Shown: positions 1-8,791 of the stretch, in pieces
Numbering within the stretch: position 1 is the first letter of the stretch
Layout: each line of letters starts with the position of its first letter
Assembly (NCBI RefSeq): GCF_018069755.1
Contig: NZ_JAGQDE010000017.1
Coordinates: 28,003 to 92,002, forward strand
DNA: 64,000 nt
Reading direction: 5' to 3'
Source of the DNA: Ideonella aquatica
Lineage (GTDB): Bacteria > Pseudomonadota > Gammaproteobacteria > Burkholderiales > Burkholderiaceae_C
Position numbers and translations under genes: made by a program
Notes under the pieces: generated by a model
What the model saw: the letters and a program-made list of their open reading frames with translations, nothing else
Database searches by the model: none
Told to the model about the DNA's origin: nothing

Positions 1-2
1 AC

Positions 3-905
3 CTGCCGCTGGCCTGGTGGCGAACCTTCCGGCTGGAGCAGCGCTTTGGCTTCAACCGCAGCAGCCTGGGCCTGTGGCTGGCCGACCAGGCCAAGGGGGT
101 GCTGGTGGGCGTGCTGATCGGCGGCCCGCTGCTGGCTGCGGTGCTGTGGGTGATGGGCGCCTCGGGCGGCTGGTGGTGGCTGTGGGCCTGGTGCCTGTGG
201 ACCGGCTTTGCGCTGCTGATGCAGGTGATCTACCCGATCTGGATCGCGCCGCTGTTCAACCAGTTCAAGCCGCTGGACGACACCGGCCTGGCCGAGCGCG
301 TGCAGTCGCTGATGCAGCGCTGCGGCTTCCAGAGCAAGGGCTTTTTCGTGATGGACGGCAGCCGGCGCAGCGCGCATGGCAACGCCTATTTCGGCGGCCT
401 GGGCAAGTCCAAGCGCGTGGTCTTTTATGACACGCTGCTGGCGCGCCTGAACACCGACGAGATCGAGGCGGTGCTGGCCCATGAGCTGGGACACTTCCAC
501 CACCGCCACATCCAGCAGCGCATGTTCATGCTGTTCGGCCTGTCCTTCATGGCGCTGGCGCTGCTGGGCTGGCTGGCCGGCCAGACCGGGTTCTACGTCG
601 GCCTGGGCGTGCAGCCCAACCTGGCCGCGCCCAATGATGCGCTGGCGCTGCTGCTGTTCCTGCTGGCCTCGCCCTGCTTCAGCTTCTTCATCGGGCCGCT
701 GATGGCGGTCCATTCGCGCGGCGCCGAGTTCCAGGCCGACGCCTACGCCTGTCGGCAGACCAGCGCGCGCGAGCTGTCTTCGGCGCTGCTCAAGCTCTAC
801 CAGGACAACGCCAGCACGCTGACGCCCGATCCGCTGTACGTGCGCTTCCACTACTCGCACCCGCCCGCCAGCGAGCGCCTGGCCGCGATGAAAGCCCAGG
901 CCTGA
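3..905 (+). CDS. M48 family zinc metallopeptidase (Ste24-like), 5' end outside window
   Basis: The reading frame is open from the first bases of the window, so the gene begins upstream and about 300 C-terminal residues are seen. The zinc-binding HExxH motif is present (AHELGHFHHRH). The third ligand is a downstream glutamate in RGAEFQADAYA. Hydrophobic membrane segments flank the catalytic part. The N-proximal stretch FRLEQRFGFNRSS is typical of Ste24/CAAX-protease-type M48 enzymes, which are integral membrane proteins that in bacteria degrade or process membrane proteins. The stop codon overlaps the rsgA start by one base (TGATG), so the two genes are likely co-translated. Family assignment is firm; the substrate is unknown. 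Confidence 0.9.
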   Translation: MPLAWWRTFRLEQRFGFNRSSLGLWLADQAKGVLVGVLIGGPLLAAVLWVMGASGGWWWLWAWCLWTGFALLMQVIYPIWIAPLFNQFKPLDDTGLAERVQSLMQRCGFQSKGFFVMDGSRRSAHGNAYFGGLGKSKRVVFYDTLLARLNTDEIEAVLAHELGHFHHRHIQQRMFMLFGLSFMALALLGWLAGQTGFYVGLGVQPNLAAPNDALALLLFLLASPCFSFFIGPLMAVHSRGAEFQADAYACRQTSARELSSALLKLYQDNASTLTPDPLYVRFHYSHPPASERLAAMKAQA

Positions 906-1831
906 TGGCGGCCCGGCCCGAGCTGGACCTGGCGTTGGTGGTGGGCAGCCACGGCCGCCACGTGATGATCGAGACGCCCGAGGGCCGGCGCCTGCTGGCC
1001 CATCCGCGCGGCAAGAAAAGCCAGTGCGTGGTGGGCGACCGGGTGCGCTGGCAGATTGCCGGCGATGAGGGCGTGATCGAGGCGATCGAGCCGCGCCGCA
1101 ACCTGCTGATGCGCCAGGACGAGTGGCGCCACAAGAGCTTCGCCGCCAACATCGACCAGCTGCTGGTGGTGCTGGCCGGCGAGCCGATGTTCAGCGAGAG
1201 CCAGCTCACCCGCGCGCTGATCGCCACCGAGGACGCCGGCATCCCCGCCACGCTGCTGCTCAACAAGGTGGACGTGCCGCAGGCTGCCGCTGCCCGCGAG
1301 CGCCTGCGTCCCTATGCCGCGATGGGCTACGCGCTGCACGAGACCGCGCTGAAGACCCGCCCCGACGAGGCCCGCGCCACGCTGGCGCCACTGCTGGCCG
1401 GCCGCGCCACGCTGGTGCTGGGCGCCAGCGGCATGGGCAAGAGCACGCTGATCAACCTGGTGGTGCCCAGCGCGCAGGCCGAGACGCAGGAGGTCTCGCA
1501 GGCGCTGAACTCGGGCAAGCACACCACCACCACCACGCGCTGGTACTGGCTCGACGACAGCGCATCAGGCCTGGACGGCCGCGGGGCCATCCTTGATTCG
1601 CCCGGCTTCCAGGAGTTCGGCCTGATGCACCTCACGCCGCAGCGCCTGGCCGAGCTGATGCCCGACCTGCGCCAGCACCTGGGCGCGTGCCGTTTCTACA
1701 ACTGCACCCACCGGCACGAGCCGGGCTGCGGCGTGCGCGACGCCGCCGAGCGCGGCGAGATCTCGGCCAACCGCTACCGGCTGTATGCCGGGCTGTGGGA
1801 CGAGTTGGAAGCGGGGCAGCGCAAGGGGTAG
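905..1831 (+). CDS. rsgA: Ribosome small subunit-dependent GTPase A (RsgA/YjeQ)
   Basis: 308 residues, the usual RsgA length. The GTPase motifs are circularly permuted as in this family: the G4 motif NKVD (near residue 119) comes before the P-loop GASGMGKST (near residue 177) and the G3 motif DSPGF. An OB-like domain lies N-terminal, and a C-terminal zinc finger is seen as CRFYNCTHRHEPGC. RsgA is a checkpoint GTPase for late maturation of the 30S subunit. The start ATG overlaps the stop of the upstream M48 peptidase by one base. Confidence 0.96.
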   Translation: MAARPELDLALVVGSHGRHVMIETPEGRRLLAHPRGKKSQCVVGDRVRWQIAGDEGVIEAIEPRRNLLMRQDEWRHKSFAANIDQLLVVLAGEPMFSESQLTRALIATEDAGIPATLLLNKVDVPQAAAARERLRPYAAMGYALHETALKTRPDEARATLAPLLAGRATLVLGASGMGKSTLINLVVPSAQAETQEVSQALNSGKHTTTTTRWYWLDDSASGLDGRGAILDSPGFQEFGLMHLTPQRLAELMPDLRQHLGACRFYNCTHRHEPGCGVRDAAERGEISANRYRLYAGLWDELEAGQRKG

Positions 1832-2163
1832 GCGAAGACCGTCAGGCCGATCGCCAGGCCCGCGCCCGGAGCGGGCGTGGGCGAACCGGCCGCGGCCGTG
1901 TCGTCGCCGGCCGGGCGGCTGGCGGTCATGGCGGCATAGGCGTTGCGCGCAGCCTGGACCAGCGCGTGCATGAAGTCGTGCAGGTCCAAGCGCACGGTGC
2001 GCACGGTGCGCACGGTGACCGGGCTGGCGGGTGCGCTGGCCTGCATGCCCTCGGTGGCGGACTCGCTGGCCTCAGCGGCGACCGGGGTCGACACGCTGAC
2101 GCCCTGGTGCGGCGATGCCCTTGTCGACGCCGCCCCCGCGGGATGGTCAGGCGCGCATCCCAT
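1774..2163 (-). CDS. Possible small hypothetical protein (doubtful)
   Basis: A 129-codon frame fills the roughly 315-bp gap between rsgA and the P-type ATPase gene. It starts 17 bases before the ATPase stop and ends 58 bases inside the 3' end of rsgA on the opposite strand. The product is Ala/Pro/Ser-rich with a central VRTVRTVRLDLHDF segment created by a 9-bp tandem repeat. I recognise no domain. The convergent overlap with rsgA and the low-complexity composition argue against it, while its position directly after the ATPase gene is compatible with translational coupling. It may simply be a GC-driven open frame. Confidence 0.25.
   Translation of the reverse strand: MGCAPDHPAGAASTRASPHQGVSVSTPVAAEASESATEGMQASAPASPVTVRTVRTVRLDLHDFMHALVQAARNAYAAMTASRPAGDDTAAAGSPTPAPGAGLAIGLTVFAYPLRCPASNSSHSPAYSR
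1990..2016. repeat. Three tandem copies of a 9-bp unit
   Basis: The unit gcgcacggt is repeated three times without interruption. It lies in the gap between convergent rsgA and the P-type ATPase gene. It encodes the repeated VRT triplets in the doubtful minus-strand frame. Confidence 0.85.
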
Positions 2164-4843
2164 GCTTGCGCAGCTCTTCCACCGCCAGCACCACCGCAGC
2201 CAGCGCCATCAGCACCAGCAGCGTGCGGCCGTCCAGCGGGACTGTGTGGAACAAGGCGTTCATGGCGGGCCAGTACAGCACCGCCGCCTGCAGCAGCACG
2301 CTGACGACCAGCCCCCCGACCAGCCAGCGGTTGCGCAGGCTGCGGCGTTGAAAGACGCTGGTCGTGGCGCTGCGGCAGTTCAGCATGTTGAACCACTGGG
2401 TCAGTGCCACCAGCGTGAAGACCTCGGTGCGGGCCTGGTCCAGCGCCACGCCCGATTGCAGGCGCCATTGGAACCAGACGAAGGCCACGGCCGCGGCGCT
2501 GAGCGCCATCAGCGCGGCGCGCAGCAGCATCGTTCGGTCGAACAGGGCCTCGTTGCGCGCGGTGGGTTGGCGGCGCATCTCGTCGCCATCGGCCGGGTCC
2601 ATCACCAGGTTCACGGTCAGCGTGCCTTCGGTGACGATGTTGATCCACAGGATCTGCACCGCCAGCAGCGGCAGCGGCAGGCCAGCCAGCAGGCACAGCA
2701 GCAGCAGGATGACCTCATCGACCGAGGTGGCGAACAGGTAGAGGATGACCTTCTTCAGGTTGGCATAGACCACGCGGCCCTGCTCCACCGCATGCACCAG
2801 CGTGGCGAAGTCGTCGTCGGTGATGACGATGCGCGCAGCGCTCTTGGCCACCTCGGTGCCGCTGCGGCCCATGGCCACGCCAACGTCGGCGCGGGCCAGT
2901 GCAGGCGCGTCATTGACACCGTCGCCGGTCATCGCCACCACCTCGCCACGCGATTGCAGCGCCTCGACGATGCGCAGTTTCTGCGCTGGCTGGACGCGGG
3001 CAAAGACGGCGATGCCGGGCAAGGCGTCCAGCAGCTCAGCCTCGCCCATGCGCTCCAGCTCGGGGCCATCCACCGCGCGGTCGTCGGCCCCGGCGATCCC
3101 CAGTTGGCGGGCAATGGCCAGGCCGGTGAGCTTGTGGTCGCCGGTGACCATCACCGGTCGGATACCCGCGGCCTGGCAGGCGGCCACCGCGGCAGCGGCC
3201 GCCTCGCGCGGCGGATCGATCTGACCGACCAGACCCAGCAGGCGGCCGCGGGCGGCCAGCGTCGGATCGTCGGGGGCAGGCGCTGACGCGGGATCGACGC
3301 CGTCCACCACCGCCAATGCCAGCACCCGCAGCGCCTGCGCGGCCAGTGCCTCGGCCTGCGACCGTGCGGCTTGCAGCGTGTCGGGCTGCTCGGCACCGCA
3401 CAGACGCAGCACGGCCTCGGGCGAGCCCTTCACCAACCACTGAGCACGGCTGTGCGCGCAGCGGTGCAGCGTGGCCATGCGCTGGGTGTCGGCATCAAAG
3501 GGCTGTTCGGCCAGCCGGGGAGCCGCGGCGCGGGTGGCGTCCAGGTCCAGGCCAAGCTTGGCCGCCAGCGTCAGCAGCGCGCCCTCGGTGGGATCGCCCA
3601 CCATCTGCCAGGCGCCGCCGTCGGCGGGGGGCAGCAGCTGGGCGTCGTTGCACAGCACGGCGGCTCGGGCCAGCGCCTGCAGGCCCGCCAGGTCGGGCGC
3701 CGCCGCGCGGCCATCGGCATGCTGCAGTGCGCCCAGCGGTGCGTAGCCGCTGCCCTGCACGTCCAGGCGATGGCCACCGCCGTCGCCAGGCAGCCACAGG
3801 GCCACCACCGTCATCTCATTGCGCGTCAAGGTGCCGGTCTTGTCGCTGCAGATCACGGTGGTCGAGCCCAGCGTCTCCACCGCTGCCAGCCGGCAGATGA
3901 TGGCCCCGCGCGCCGCCATGCGCTGCATGCCCACCGCCAGCGCAATGGTCATGGCCACCGGCAGACCCTCGGGCACCATCGAGACCATCTGGCTGATCGC
4001 CACCATCAGCACCTCGGCCAGCGGCATGCCGCGCCACAGGCCCAGCGCCATCACCAGCGCGAACAGACCCAGCGCCGCCAGCGTCAGCGTGCGGCCGAAG
4101 CGTTCCAGGCGCTGTTCGAGCGGCGTGGGCGGCTCCTGGGCGCGTTCGGTCAGGCCGGCGATGCGGCCGATCTCGGTGTGCCGTCCGGTGGCCACCACCA
4201 CCGCGCGCGCGCGGCCGGCGGTGACCAGGGTGCCAGCGTGCAGCAGGCAGTGCCTGTCGGCCAGCGCGCTGGCCTCGGGCACCGCGGCCACGGTCTTGGT
4301 CACCGGCACCGATTCGCCGGTCAACGCGGCCTCGGCCACCTGCAGGCGCACGGCTTCCAGCAGCCGGGCGTCGGCAACCACCGCATCGCCGGCGGCCAGC
4401 AGCAGCAGGTCGCCCGGGACCAGCGTGTGGGCCGACACCCGTTGTTCGGCACCATCGCGCCAGACCCGCACCTGCACAGCCGAGAGCTGGCGCAGCGCCG
4501 CCATCGACCGCTCGGCGCGGCCCTCCTGCAAGCTGCCCAGCACCCCGTTGACCAGCACCACGACGACGATCACCGCCGCGTCGCCCAGGTGCCCCATGGC
4601 CAGCGCCAGCCCGGCGGCCACGCCCAGGATCGCAATCAGCGGGCTGCGCAACTGGTGCAGAAAGATCGACCACAGAGGCCGCGAGGGCGGCTCGGGCAAG
4701 GCGTTGGGGCCGTGCTGCGCCAGGCGACGGGCGGCCTCGCCCGCCGGCAGGCCGCACAGGGCATCAGTGTTCAGGCGGCGCAGTGCCTCACCAGGCGGCA
4801 GCGCGTGCCAGTCGATGGCCGTGGCGGGCTGGGTGGACACCAC
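2147..4843 (-). CDS. Cation-transporting P-type ATPase (P2-type)
   Basis: 898 residues with all P-type ATPase landmarks. There is an N-terminal cation-ATPase domain, the actuator motif TGESVPV, the M4 ion-site motif PEGLP, the phosphorylation motif DKTGTLT (aspartate near residue 334), and the hinge motif GDGVND near residue 640, followed by C-terminal membrane helices. PEGLP and the N-terminal domain place it with the P2 (Ca2+/Mg2+/Na+-like) group rather than the heavy-metal P1B pumps. There are no CPC or metal-binding domains. The usual M6 motif WxNLVTDG reads WINIVTEG followed by TLTVNLVMDPADGDE, so the transported ion cannot be assigned. No partner gene is adjacent. Confidence 0.93.
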   Translation of the reverse strand: MVSTQPATAIDWHALPPGEALRRLNTDALCGLPAGEAARRLAQHGPNALPEPPSRPLWSIFLHQLRSPLIAILGVAAGLALAMGHLGDAAVIVVVVLVNGVLGSLQEGRAERSMAALRQLSAVQVRVWRDGAEQRVSAHTLVPGDLLLLAAGDAVVADARLLEAVRLQVAEAALTGESVPVTKTVAAVPEASALADRHCLLHAGTLVTAGRARAVVVATGRHTEIGRIAGLTERAQEPPTPLEQRLERFGRTLTLAALGLFALVMALGLWRGMPLAEVLMVAISQMVSMVPEGLPVAMTIALAVGMQRMAARGAIICRLAAVETLGSTTVICSDKTGTLTRNEMTVVALWLPGDGGGHRLDVQGSGYAPLGALQHADGRAAAPDLAGLQALARAAVLCNDAQLLPPADGGAWQMVGDPTEGALLTLAAKLGLDLDATRAAAPRLAEQPFDADTQRMATLHRCAHSRAQWLVKGSPEAVLRLCGAEQPDTLQAARSQAEALAAQALRVLALAVVDGVDPASAPAPDDPTLAARGRLLGLVGQIDPPREAAAAAVAACQAAGIRPVMVTGDHKLTGLAIARQLGIAGADDRAVDGPELERMGEAELLDALPGIAVFARVQPAQKLRIVEALQSRGEVVAMTGDGVNDAPALARADVGVAMGRSGTEVAKSAARIVITDDDFATLVHAVEQGRVVYANLKKVILYLFATSVDEVILLLLCLLAGLPLPLLAVQILWINIVTEGTLTVNLVMDPADGDEMRRQPTARNEALFDRTMLLRAALMALSAAAVAFVWFQWRLQSGVALDQARTEVFTLVALTQWFNMLNCRSATTSVFQRRSLRNRWLVGGLVVSVLLQAAVLYWPAMNALFHTVPLDGRTLLVLMALAAVVLAVEELRKHGMRA

Positions 4844-4886
4844 GCGTGGTCCGGTGACGCTCAGCCGGGGGGGCCCTGCCGCGCGG

Positions 4887-5876
4887 TCATCCCAGCAGGT
4901 TGGCCAGCTTCAGCAGCGCCAGCAGCAGCATCCACAGCACCACCGAGCGCCAGACCAGGCCCACCACGCTGCCCAGATGGCCCAGCTCCGGGGGCAGGCC
5001 GGGGGTGGAGCCGGTGGCGTCGGTGGCCTCGGCGTCGCCACTGGCAAAGGTGCGGCTGCGGTCGGGCGTCACGCCCGGGGCGGCGGCGCCGCCCAGCTGC
5101 ACCCCCACCGCGCCGGCGGCGGCGGCCAGGATGATGCCCTCGTTGGCATGCTTCCACAGACCCGCATCGCGGCGCCAGCCGGCCACCGCGTCCTCGAAAT
5201 TGCCCACCACCGCAAAGCCAAAGGCGGTGAGGCGCGCAGGCACGTGGTCAATCAGGTTGAAAGCGCGCTGTGACAGCGCGCGCAGGTTGTCATTGACCGG
5301 CACGCCCAAGTGGTGGCTCTTGAAAGCCCAGTAGCGGCTGGCGAACTCGGCCATGCGGTAGAGCACCGCGCCGGCCGGGCCCAGGCCCAGCGCCGCCAGC
5401 ACCACATAGCAGAAGAAGACGCCGAAGACATGGCGGTGTGCAGCCAGCAGCGCGTGTTCCAGCACGTGGCGCAGCAACTCGGTACGCGGCAGCTCCGACG
5501 CGTCCAGGTGGCGCCACTCGGCCAGCAGGCGGCGGGCGCCGTCCTCGTCGCCTTTCTCCAGCGCCTCGCGGATGTCGGTGAAGTAGTGGCTGAACTGGCG
5601 AAAACCCAAGGTCAGGTAGATCACCAGCACATCGATGGCCAGCGCCAGGAAGAAGCTGATGTAGGTGGCCAGCACCCAGTGCAGCGCCCAGGCCAGCAGG
5701 GCCGGCACGATGACCGTCACCACCCAGACGATGCGCGCATGCTGGGGCTGGCCGGCGTCAAAGTTGCGGCCAGTCCAGCCGACCCAGTCGGCCAGCGTGT
5801 CATGGACCCAGTTGTCGCGCGGCAGCGGCTTGATCTGCTCAAGCACCAGCGCGAAGAGGACGGCGAAGAAACTCAC
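4887..5876 (-). CDS. CobD/CbiB family membrane protein
   Basis: 329 residues with several hydrophobic segments. The N-terminal pattern (MSFFAVLFALVLEQIKPL) and the FRQFSHYFTDIREAL region match the CobD/CbiB-AmpE-like family common in betaproteobacteria. The founding member is adenosylcobinamide-phosphate synthase, an inner-membrane cobalamin enzyme. No other cobalamin genes are nearby, so a cobamide role is doubtful and an AmpE-like function is equally possible. It lies 28 bp downstream of the CoA pyrophosphatase gene on the same strand. Confidence 0.8.
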   Translation of the reverse strand: MSFFAVLFALVLEQIKPLPRDNWVHDTLADWVGWTGRNFDAGQPQHARIVWVVTVIVPALLAWALHWVLATYISFFLALAIDVLVIYLTLGFRQFSHYFTDIREALEKGDEDGARRLLAEWRHLDASELPRTELLRHVLEHALLAAHRHVFGVFFCYVVLAALGLGPAGAVLYRMAEFASRYWAFKSHHLGVPVNDNLRALSQRAFNLIDHVPARLTAFGFAVVGNFEDAVAGWRRDAGLWKHANEGIILAAAAGAVGVQLGGAAAPGVTPDRSRTFASGDAEATDATGSTPGLPPELGHLGSVVGLVWRSVVLWMLLLALLKLANLLG

Positions 5877-5904
5877 GCTGGTGATGATACCCAGCGTTGG
5901 CGGC

Positions 5905-6630
5905 TCAATCGTCGGCCAGCAGGTGGTAGAGATTGCGCAGCATCGCGGCTGTGGCGCCCCAGATGAAGAAGCGGTCGGGCTGGCCCGCCGGGTCGGGTGA
6001 CCAGGGCATGGAGAGGAACTCGCGCCAGACGCCTGGCGCCGCCTCGAAGCGGTGGCGCCGGTGGTGCGCCGGGTCCATCAGAAAGGCCAGCGGCACCTCG
6101 AAGGCCTCGGCCACCTCGAAGCTGTCCAGCGCCAGCGTGTGCTGCGGGTCGACCAGGCCGACCACCGGCGTCACGACATAGCGGGTGACGGTGGTGTAGC
6201 TGGGCAGGCGGGCGATGACCTCGATGCGGTCGGCGGCCAGGCCCACTTCCTCGTGGGCCTCGCGCAGCGCGGTGGCCACCGCGTCGGCGTCCTCGGGGTC
6301 GGTGCGGCCGCCAGGAAAGCTGATCTGGCCGGCGTGGTCGTGCAGGTGGGCGGTGCGCTCGGTCAGCAGCACCGACAGGCCGCCGGGCCGCTGTACCAGC
6401 GGCACCAGCACCGCGGCGGGCGTGGGCTCGCGGTCGAAGTGCAGGTCGTGGCGGTTGCCGTCACCGGCGATCGGGGCGGTGCGGACGTGGGCCTCAGCCA
6501 GTTGGCGGCGAATGCGCTCGGGCTGCAGCGCCTGGGCAGGAATCGCCGGCAGATGGGCGTCGGTGGCGATGACCGGGATGGCGCGGGGATCGCGGATCAG
6601 GCGGCTGGGACGGGGTGGCGGCGCGTTCAT
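5905..6630 (-). CDS. CoA pyrophosphatase (NUDIX hydrolase, NudL-like)
   Basis: 241 residues. The NUDIX signature is seen as GGRTDPEDADAVATALREAH followed by EEVGL. It is preceded by the NudL/UPF0035-type lead-in LTERTAHLHDHAGQISFPGG, which characterises hydrolases that split coenzyme A into 3',5'-ADP and 4'-phosphopantetheine. A 100-residue N-terminal extension precedes the domain. It probably shares a transcript with the CobD/CbiB-like gene downstream. The substrate is inferred from family resemblance only. Confidence 0.88.
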   Translation of the reverse strand: MNAPPPRPSRLIRDPRAIPVIATDAHLPAIPAQALQPERIRRQLAEAHVRTAPIAGDGNRHDLHFDREPTPAAVLVPLVQRPGGLSVLLTERTAHLHDHAGQISFPGGRTDPEDADAVATALREAHEEVGLAADRIEVIARLPSYTTVTRYVVTPVVGLVDPQHTLALDSFEVAEAFEVPLAFLMDPAHHRRHRFEAAPGVWREFLSMPWSPDPAGQPDRFFIWGATAAMLRNLYHLLADD

Positions 6631-6658
6631 GCTCGGCCATGATAGGCGCCGCGCCCGC

Positions 6659-6946
6659 TCAGCGCAGGCTGCCCACGTAGCGCCGCATCGCCGAGCCCAG
6701 CGTGGCGGCGGGCGAGGCCGGTGCCAGGGCCGGCGGCGGCGCGGGCGGTGCCGGGAACAGCGCCTCGGCCAGCCGGTCGGCGCGCGCGATGCAGTCGCGC
6801 TGGCCGCTGGCGCGTGCCACGCCGATGATCTCGCGCGCGTAGGCCGGATCCTTGATCAGCCACTCGACGTCGGTGACGCGGCCGACATGGCGTCGCAGCA
6901 GCACGTGCAGATGCGCGGCCAGGGCCAGCTTCTCACTCTCCAGCAT
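6659..6946 (-). CDS. Small conserved hypothetical protein downstream of amtB
   Basis: 95 residues with a compact N-terminal helical half (LALAAHLHVLLRRHVGRVTD) and a Pro/Ala-rich C-terminal tail. A good Shine-Dalgarno (AAGGAG, ten bases before the ATG) supports the start. The gene begins 18 bp after the amtB stop, so it is probably co-transcribed with amtB. No catalytic motif or membrane segment is visible and I do not recognise the family. Confidence 0.65.
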   Translation of the reverse strand: MLESEKLALAAHLHVLLRRHVGRVTDVEWLIKDPAYAREIIGVARASGQRDCIARADRLAEALFPAPPAPPPALAPASPAATLGSAMRRYVGSLR

Positions 6947-6964
6947 GGTGGTTTGCTCCTTGGG

Positions 6965-8212
6965 TCACTCAATGCGTTCACCGTGCTGCGCCAGGTCCAG
7001 GCCCAGGCGCTCCTGATCCGGGCTGAGGCGCAGGCCCACCAGCGCGTCGACCAGCCACAGCAGCAAGGCCGTGCCCAGACCGCTGAACAGCACGGTGGCA
7101 GCAGCAGCCAGGGCCTGGGCTGGCAGCGAGCCGGCGACGCCGCCCACCAGCGGCTCGGCCAGCAGTCCGGTCAGCAACGCTCCCACCAGACCGCCAATGC
7201 CATGCACACCAAACACGTCCAGCGAGTCGTCCACGCCCAGCAGGCGCTTCAGGCCGGTGGCGCCCCACAGACCCGCCACGCCAGCAATGGCGCCGATCAG
7301 CACCGCGTTGCCGGGGCCCACAAAGCCCGAAGCCGGCGTCACCGCCACCAGCCCCGCCACCACGCCGCTGCACAGGCCCAGCAGCGTGGGTGTGCGGCGC
7401 AGCGTCCACTCGGCCAGCATCCAGCCCAGCGCGCCAGCAGCGCCAGCCAGCTGGGTGGCCAGCATGGCCATCGCGGCGCGCGCATCGGCGGCCCCGGCCG
7501 AGCCGGCATTGAAGCCGATCCAGCCCACCCACAGCAGCGCCGCGCCAGTCATCGTGTGACCCAGGTGCGACGGGGTCAGCGCCTCGCGACCCCAGCCCTG
7601 GCGCGGACCCAGCCACCAGGCCGCCACCAGGCCAGCCACGCCGGCATTGAGATGCACCACGGTGCCACCGGCAAAGTCGAGCGCGCCGCGCTGCGCCAGC
7701 CAGCCCTCGGGCGACCAGACCCAGTGGGCCAGCGGCGCATACACGCCCAGCGACCACAGCGCGCTGAACCACAACAGGGCGGCAAAGCGCATGCGTTCGG
7801 CCACCGCGCCCACGATCAGTGCGGGCGTGATGATGGCGAAGCTGAGCTGGAACATCGCGAACACCGCCTCGGGCACCGTGGGCATCAGCGGGTGCACGCT
7901 GGCCAGGCCCTGCGGCTTGTCCACGCGCAGGCCGGCCATCCAGGGGTGGCGCCAGTCGCCGATCCAGCCATCACCGGGGCCGAAGGCCAGGCCATAGCCG
8001 ATCGCGAACCACAGCAGGCTCACCAGGGCGGCGATGGCCAGCACCTGCGCCAGTGTGCCCAGCACGTTCTTGCGCCGCACCATGCCGGCATAGAACAGCG
8101 CCAGGCCAGGCAGGCTCATCAGCAGCACCAGTGTGGTGGCGCTGATCATCCAGGCGGTGTCGCCGGCGCTGAGCTGCGCGATCGGCACCAGAGCTGGCAA
8201 AGGGGTGGCCAT
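6965..8212 (-). CDS. amtB: Ammonium transporter
   Basis: 415 residues with about eleven hydrophobic segments. The Amt pore signatures are present: LALFYAGMVRRKNVLGT, DFAGGTVVH (carrying the conserved Asp and first pore His) and VFGVHGIGG (second pore His). AmtB conducts ammonium/ammonia across the inner membrane and is normally gated by the PII protein GlnK. No glnK lies next to it here; the downstream gene is an unrelated 95-residue protein. The C-terminal tail is short, with DQERLGLDLAQHGERIE typical of Amt regulation segments. Confidence 0.95.
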   Translation of the reverse strand: MATPLPALVPIAQLSAGDTAWMISATTLVLLMSLPGLALFYAGMVRRKNVLGTLAQVLAIAALVSLLWFAIGYGLAFGPGDGWIGDWRHPWMAGLRVDKPQGLASVHPLMPTVPEAVFAMFQLSFAIITPALIVGAVAERMRFAALLWFSALWSLGVYAPLAHWVWSPEGWLAQRGALDFAGGTVVHLNAGVAGLVAAWWLGPRQGWGREALTPSHLGHTMTGAALLWVGWIGFNAGSAGAADARAAMAMLATQLAGAAGALGWMLAEWTLRRTPTLLGLCSGVVAGLVAVTPASGFVGPGNAVLIGAIAGVAGLWGATGLKRLLGVDDSLDVFGVHGIGGLVGALLTGLLAEPLVGGVAGSLPAQALAAAATVLFSGLGTALLLWLVDALVGLRLSPDQERLGLDLAQHGERIE

Positions 8213-8283
8213 CGACGTCCTCTTGTTCTGTACTGCCCCCTGGACTCAGCAAGAACCCTGCCCAGCAGCGCCAGGCCGGGACG

Positions 8284-8310
8284 AAAAAAAACCGCCCCGG
8301 TTGGGGCGGC
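8284..8310 (-). terminator. Intrinsic terminator after rplS
   Basis: On the minus strand a GCCGCCCC/GGGGCGG stem with an AACC loop is followed by eight T residues (an A run at 8284-8291 on the plus strand). It lies 30 bp beyond the rplS stop and ends the rpsP-rimM-trmD-rplS transcript before amtB. Confidence 0.92.
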
Positions 8311-8339
8311 TTTCTTGGGGGCAGGCGCGAGGCCGGCGA

Positions 8340-8693
8340 TCAGGACAGCTTTTCCTTGATGCGCGCCGACTTGCCCGAGCGCTGGCGCAGGTAGTACAGC
8401 TTGGCGCGGCGGACGTCACCGCGGCGCTTGACTTCGATCGAGGCGATCAGCGGGCTGTAGAGCTGGAAGGTCCGCTCGACGCCTTCGCCGCTGGAGATCT
8501 TGCGCACGATGAAGCTGCTGTTCAGGCCGCGGTTGCGCTTGGCGATCACGACGCCTTCGTAGGCCTGCACGCGCTTGCGGGTGCCTTCAACGACGTTGAC
8601 GCTGACGATCACGGTGTCGCCGGGGGCAAAGGCCGGAATGGTCTTGCCAAGACGAGCAATTTCTTCCTGCTCGAGGGTCTGGATCAGGTTCAC
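8340..8693 (-). CDS. rplS: 50S ribosomal protein L19
   Basis: 117 residues beginning with [16 protein letters not shown], the conserved L19 N-terminus, with the [16 protein letters not shown] and basic C-terminal segments. The open frame extends 16 codons further up to an ATG, but I choose the GTG at 8693. It gives the family's normal length and has a GGAG Shine-Dalgarno just upstream; the extra residues are not family-like. L19 sits at the 30S-50S interface. This is the last gene of the rpsP-rimM-trmD-rplS operon, and a separate promoter lies at the end of trmD. Confidence 0.96.
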   Translation of the reverse strand: MNLIQTLEQEEIARLGKTIPAFAPGDTVIVSVNVVEGTRKRVQAYEGVVIAKRNRGLNSSFIVRKISSGEGVERTFQLYSPLIASIEVKRRGDVRRAKLYYLRQRSGKSARIKEKLS

Positions 8694-8791
8694 TGACTTC
8701 TCCGAAGTGATCGTGCCGGGGCTGGTTGAAAGATGGTGCATCCCTGGCGGTGCATGGATGCGTCCCTCGGCAGAGGATCGAAAAGCCGCTG

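Noticed and set aside
3371..5134. A 587-codon plus-strand frame over the P-type ATPase gene
   Set aside because: Shadow of the minus-strand ATPase and CobD-like genes; low-complexity His/Gln/Arg sequence with no recognised domain.
8340..8741. L19 starting at the upstream ATG (133 residues)
   Set aside because: The extra 16 residues are not L19-like, and a GTG with a Shine-Dalgarno gives the normal N-terminus.
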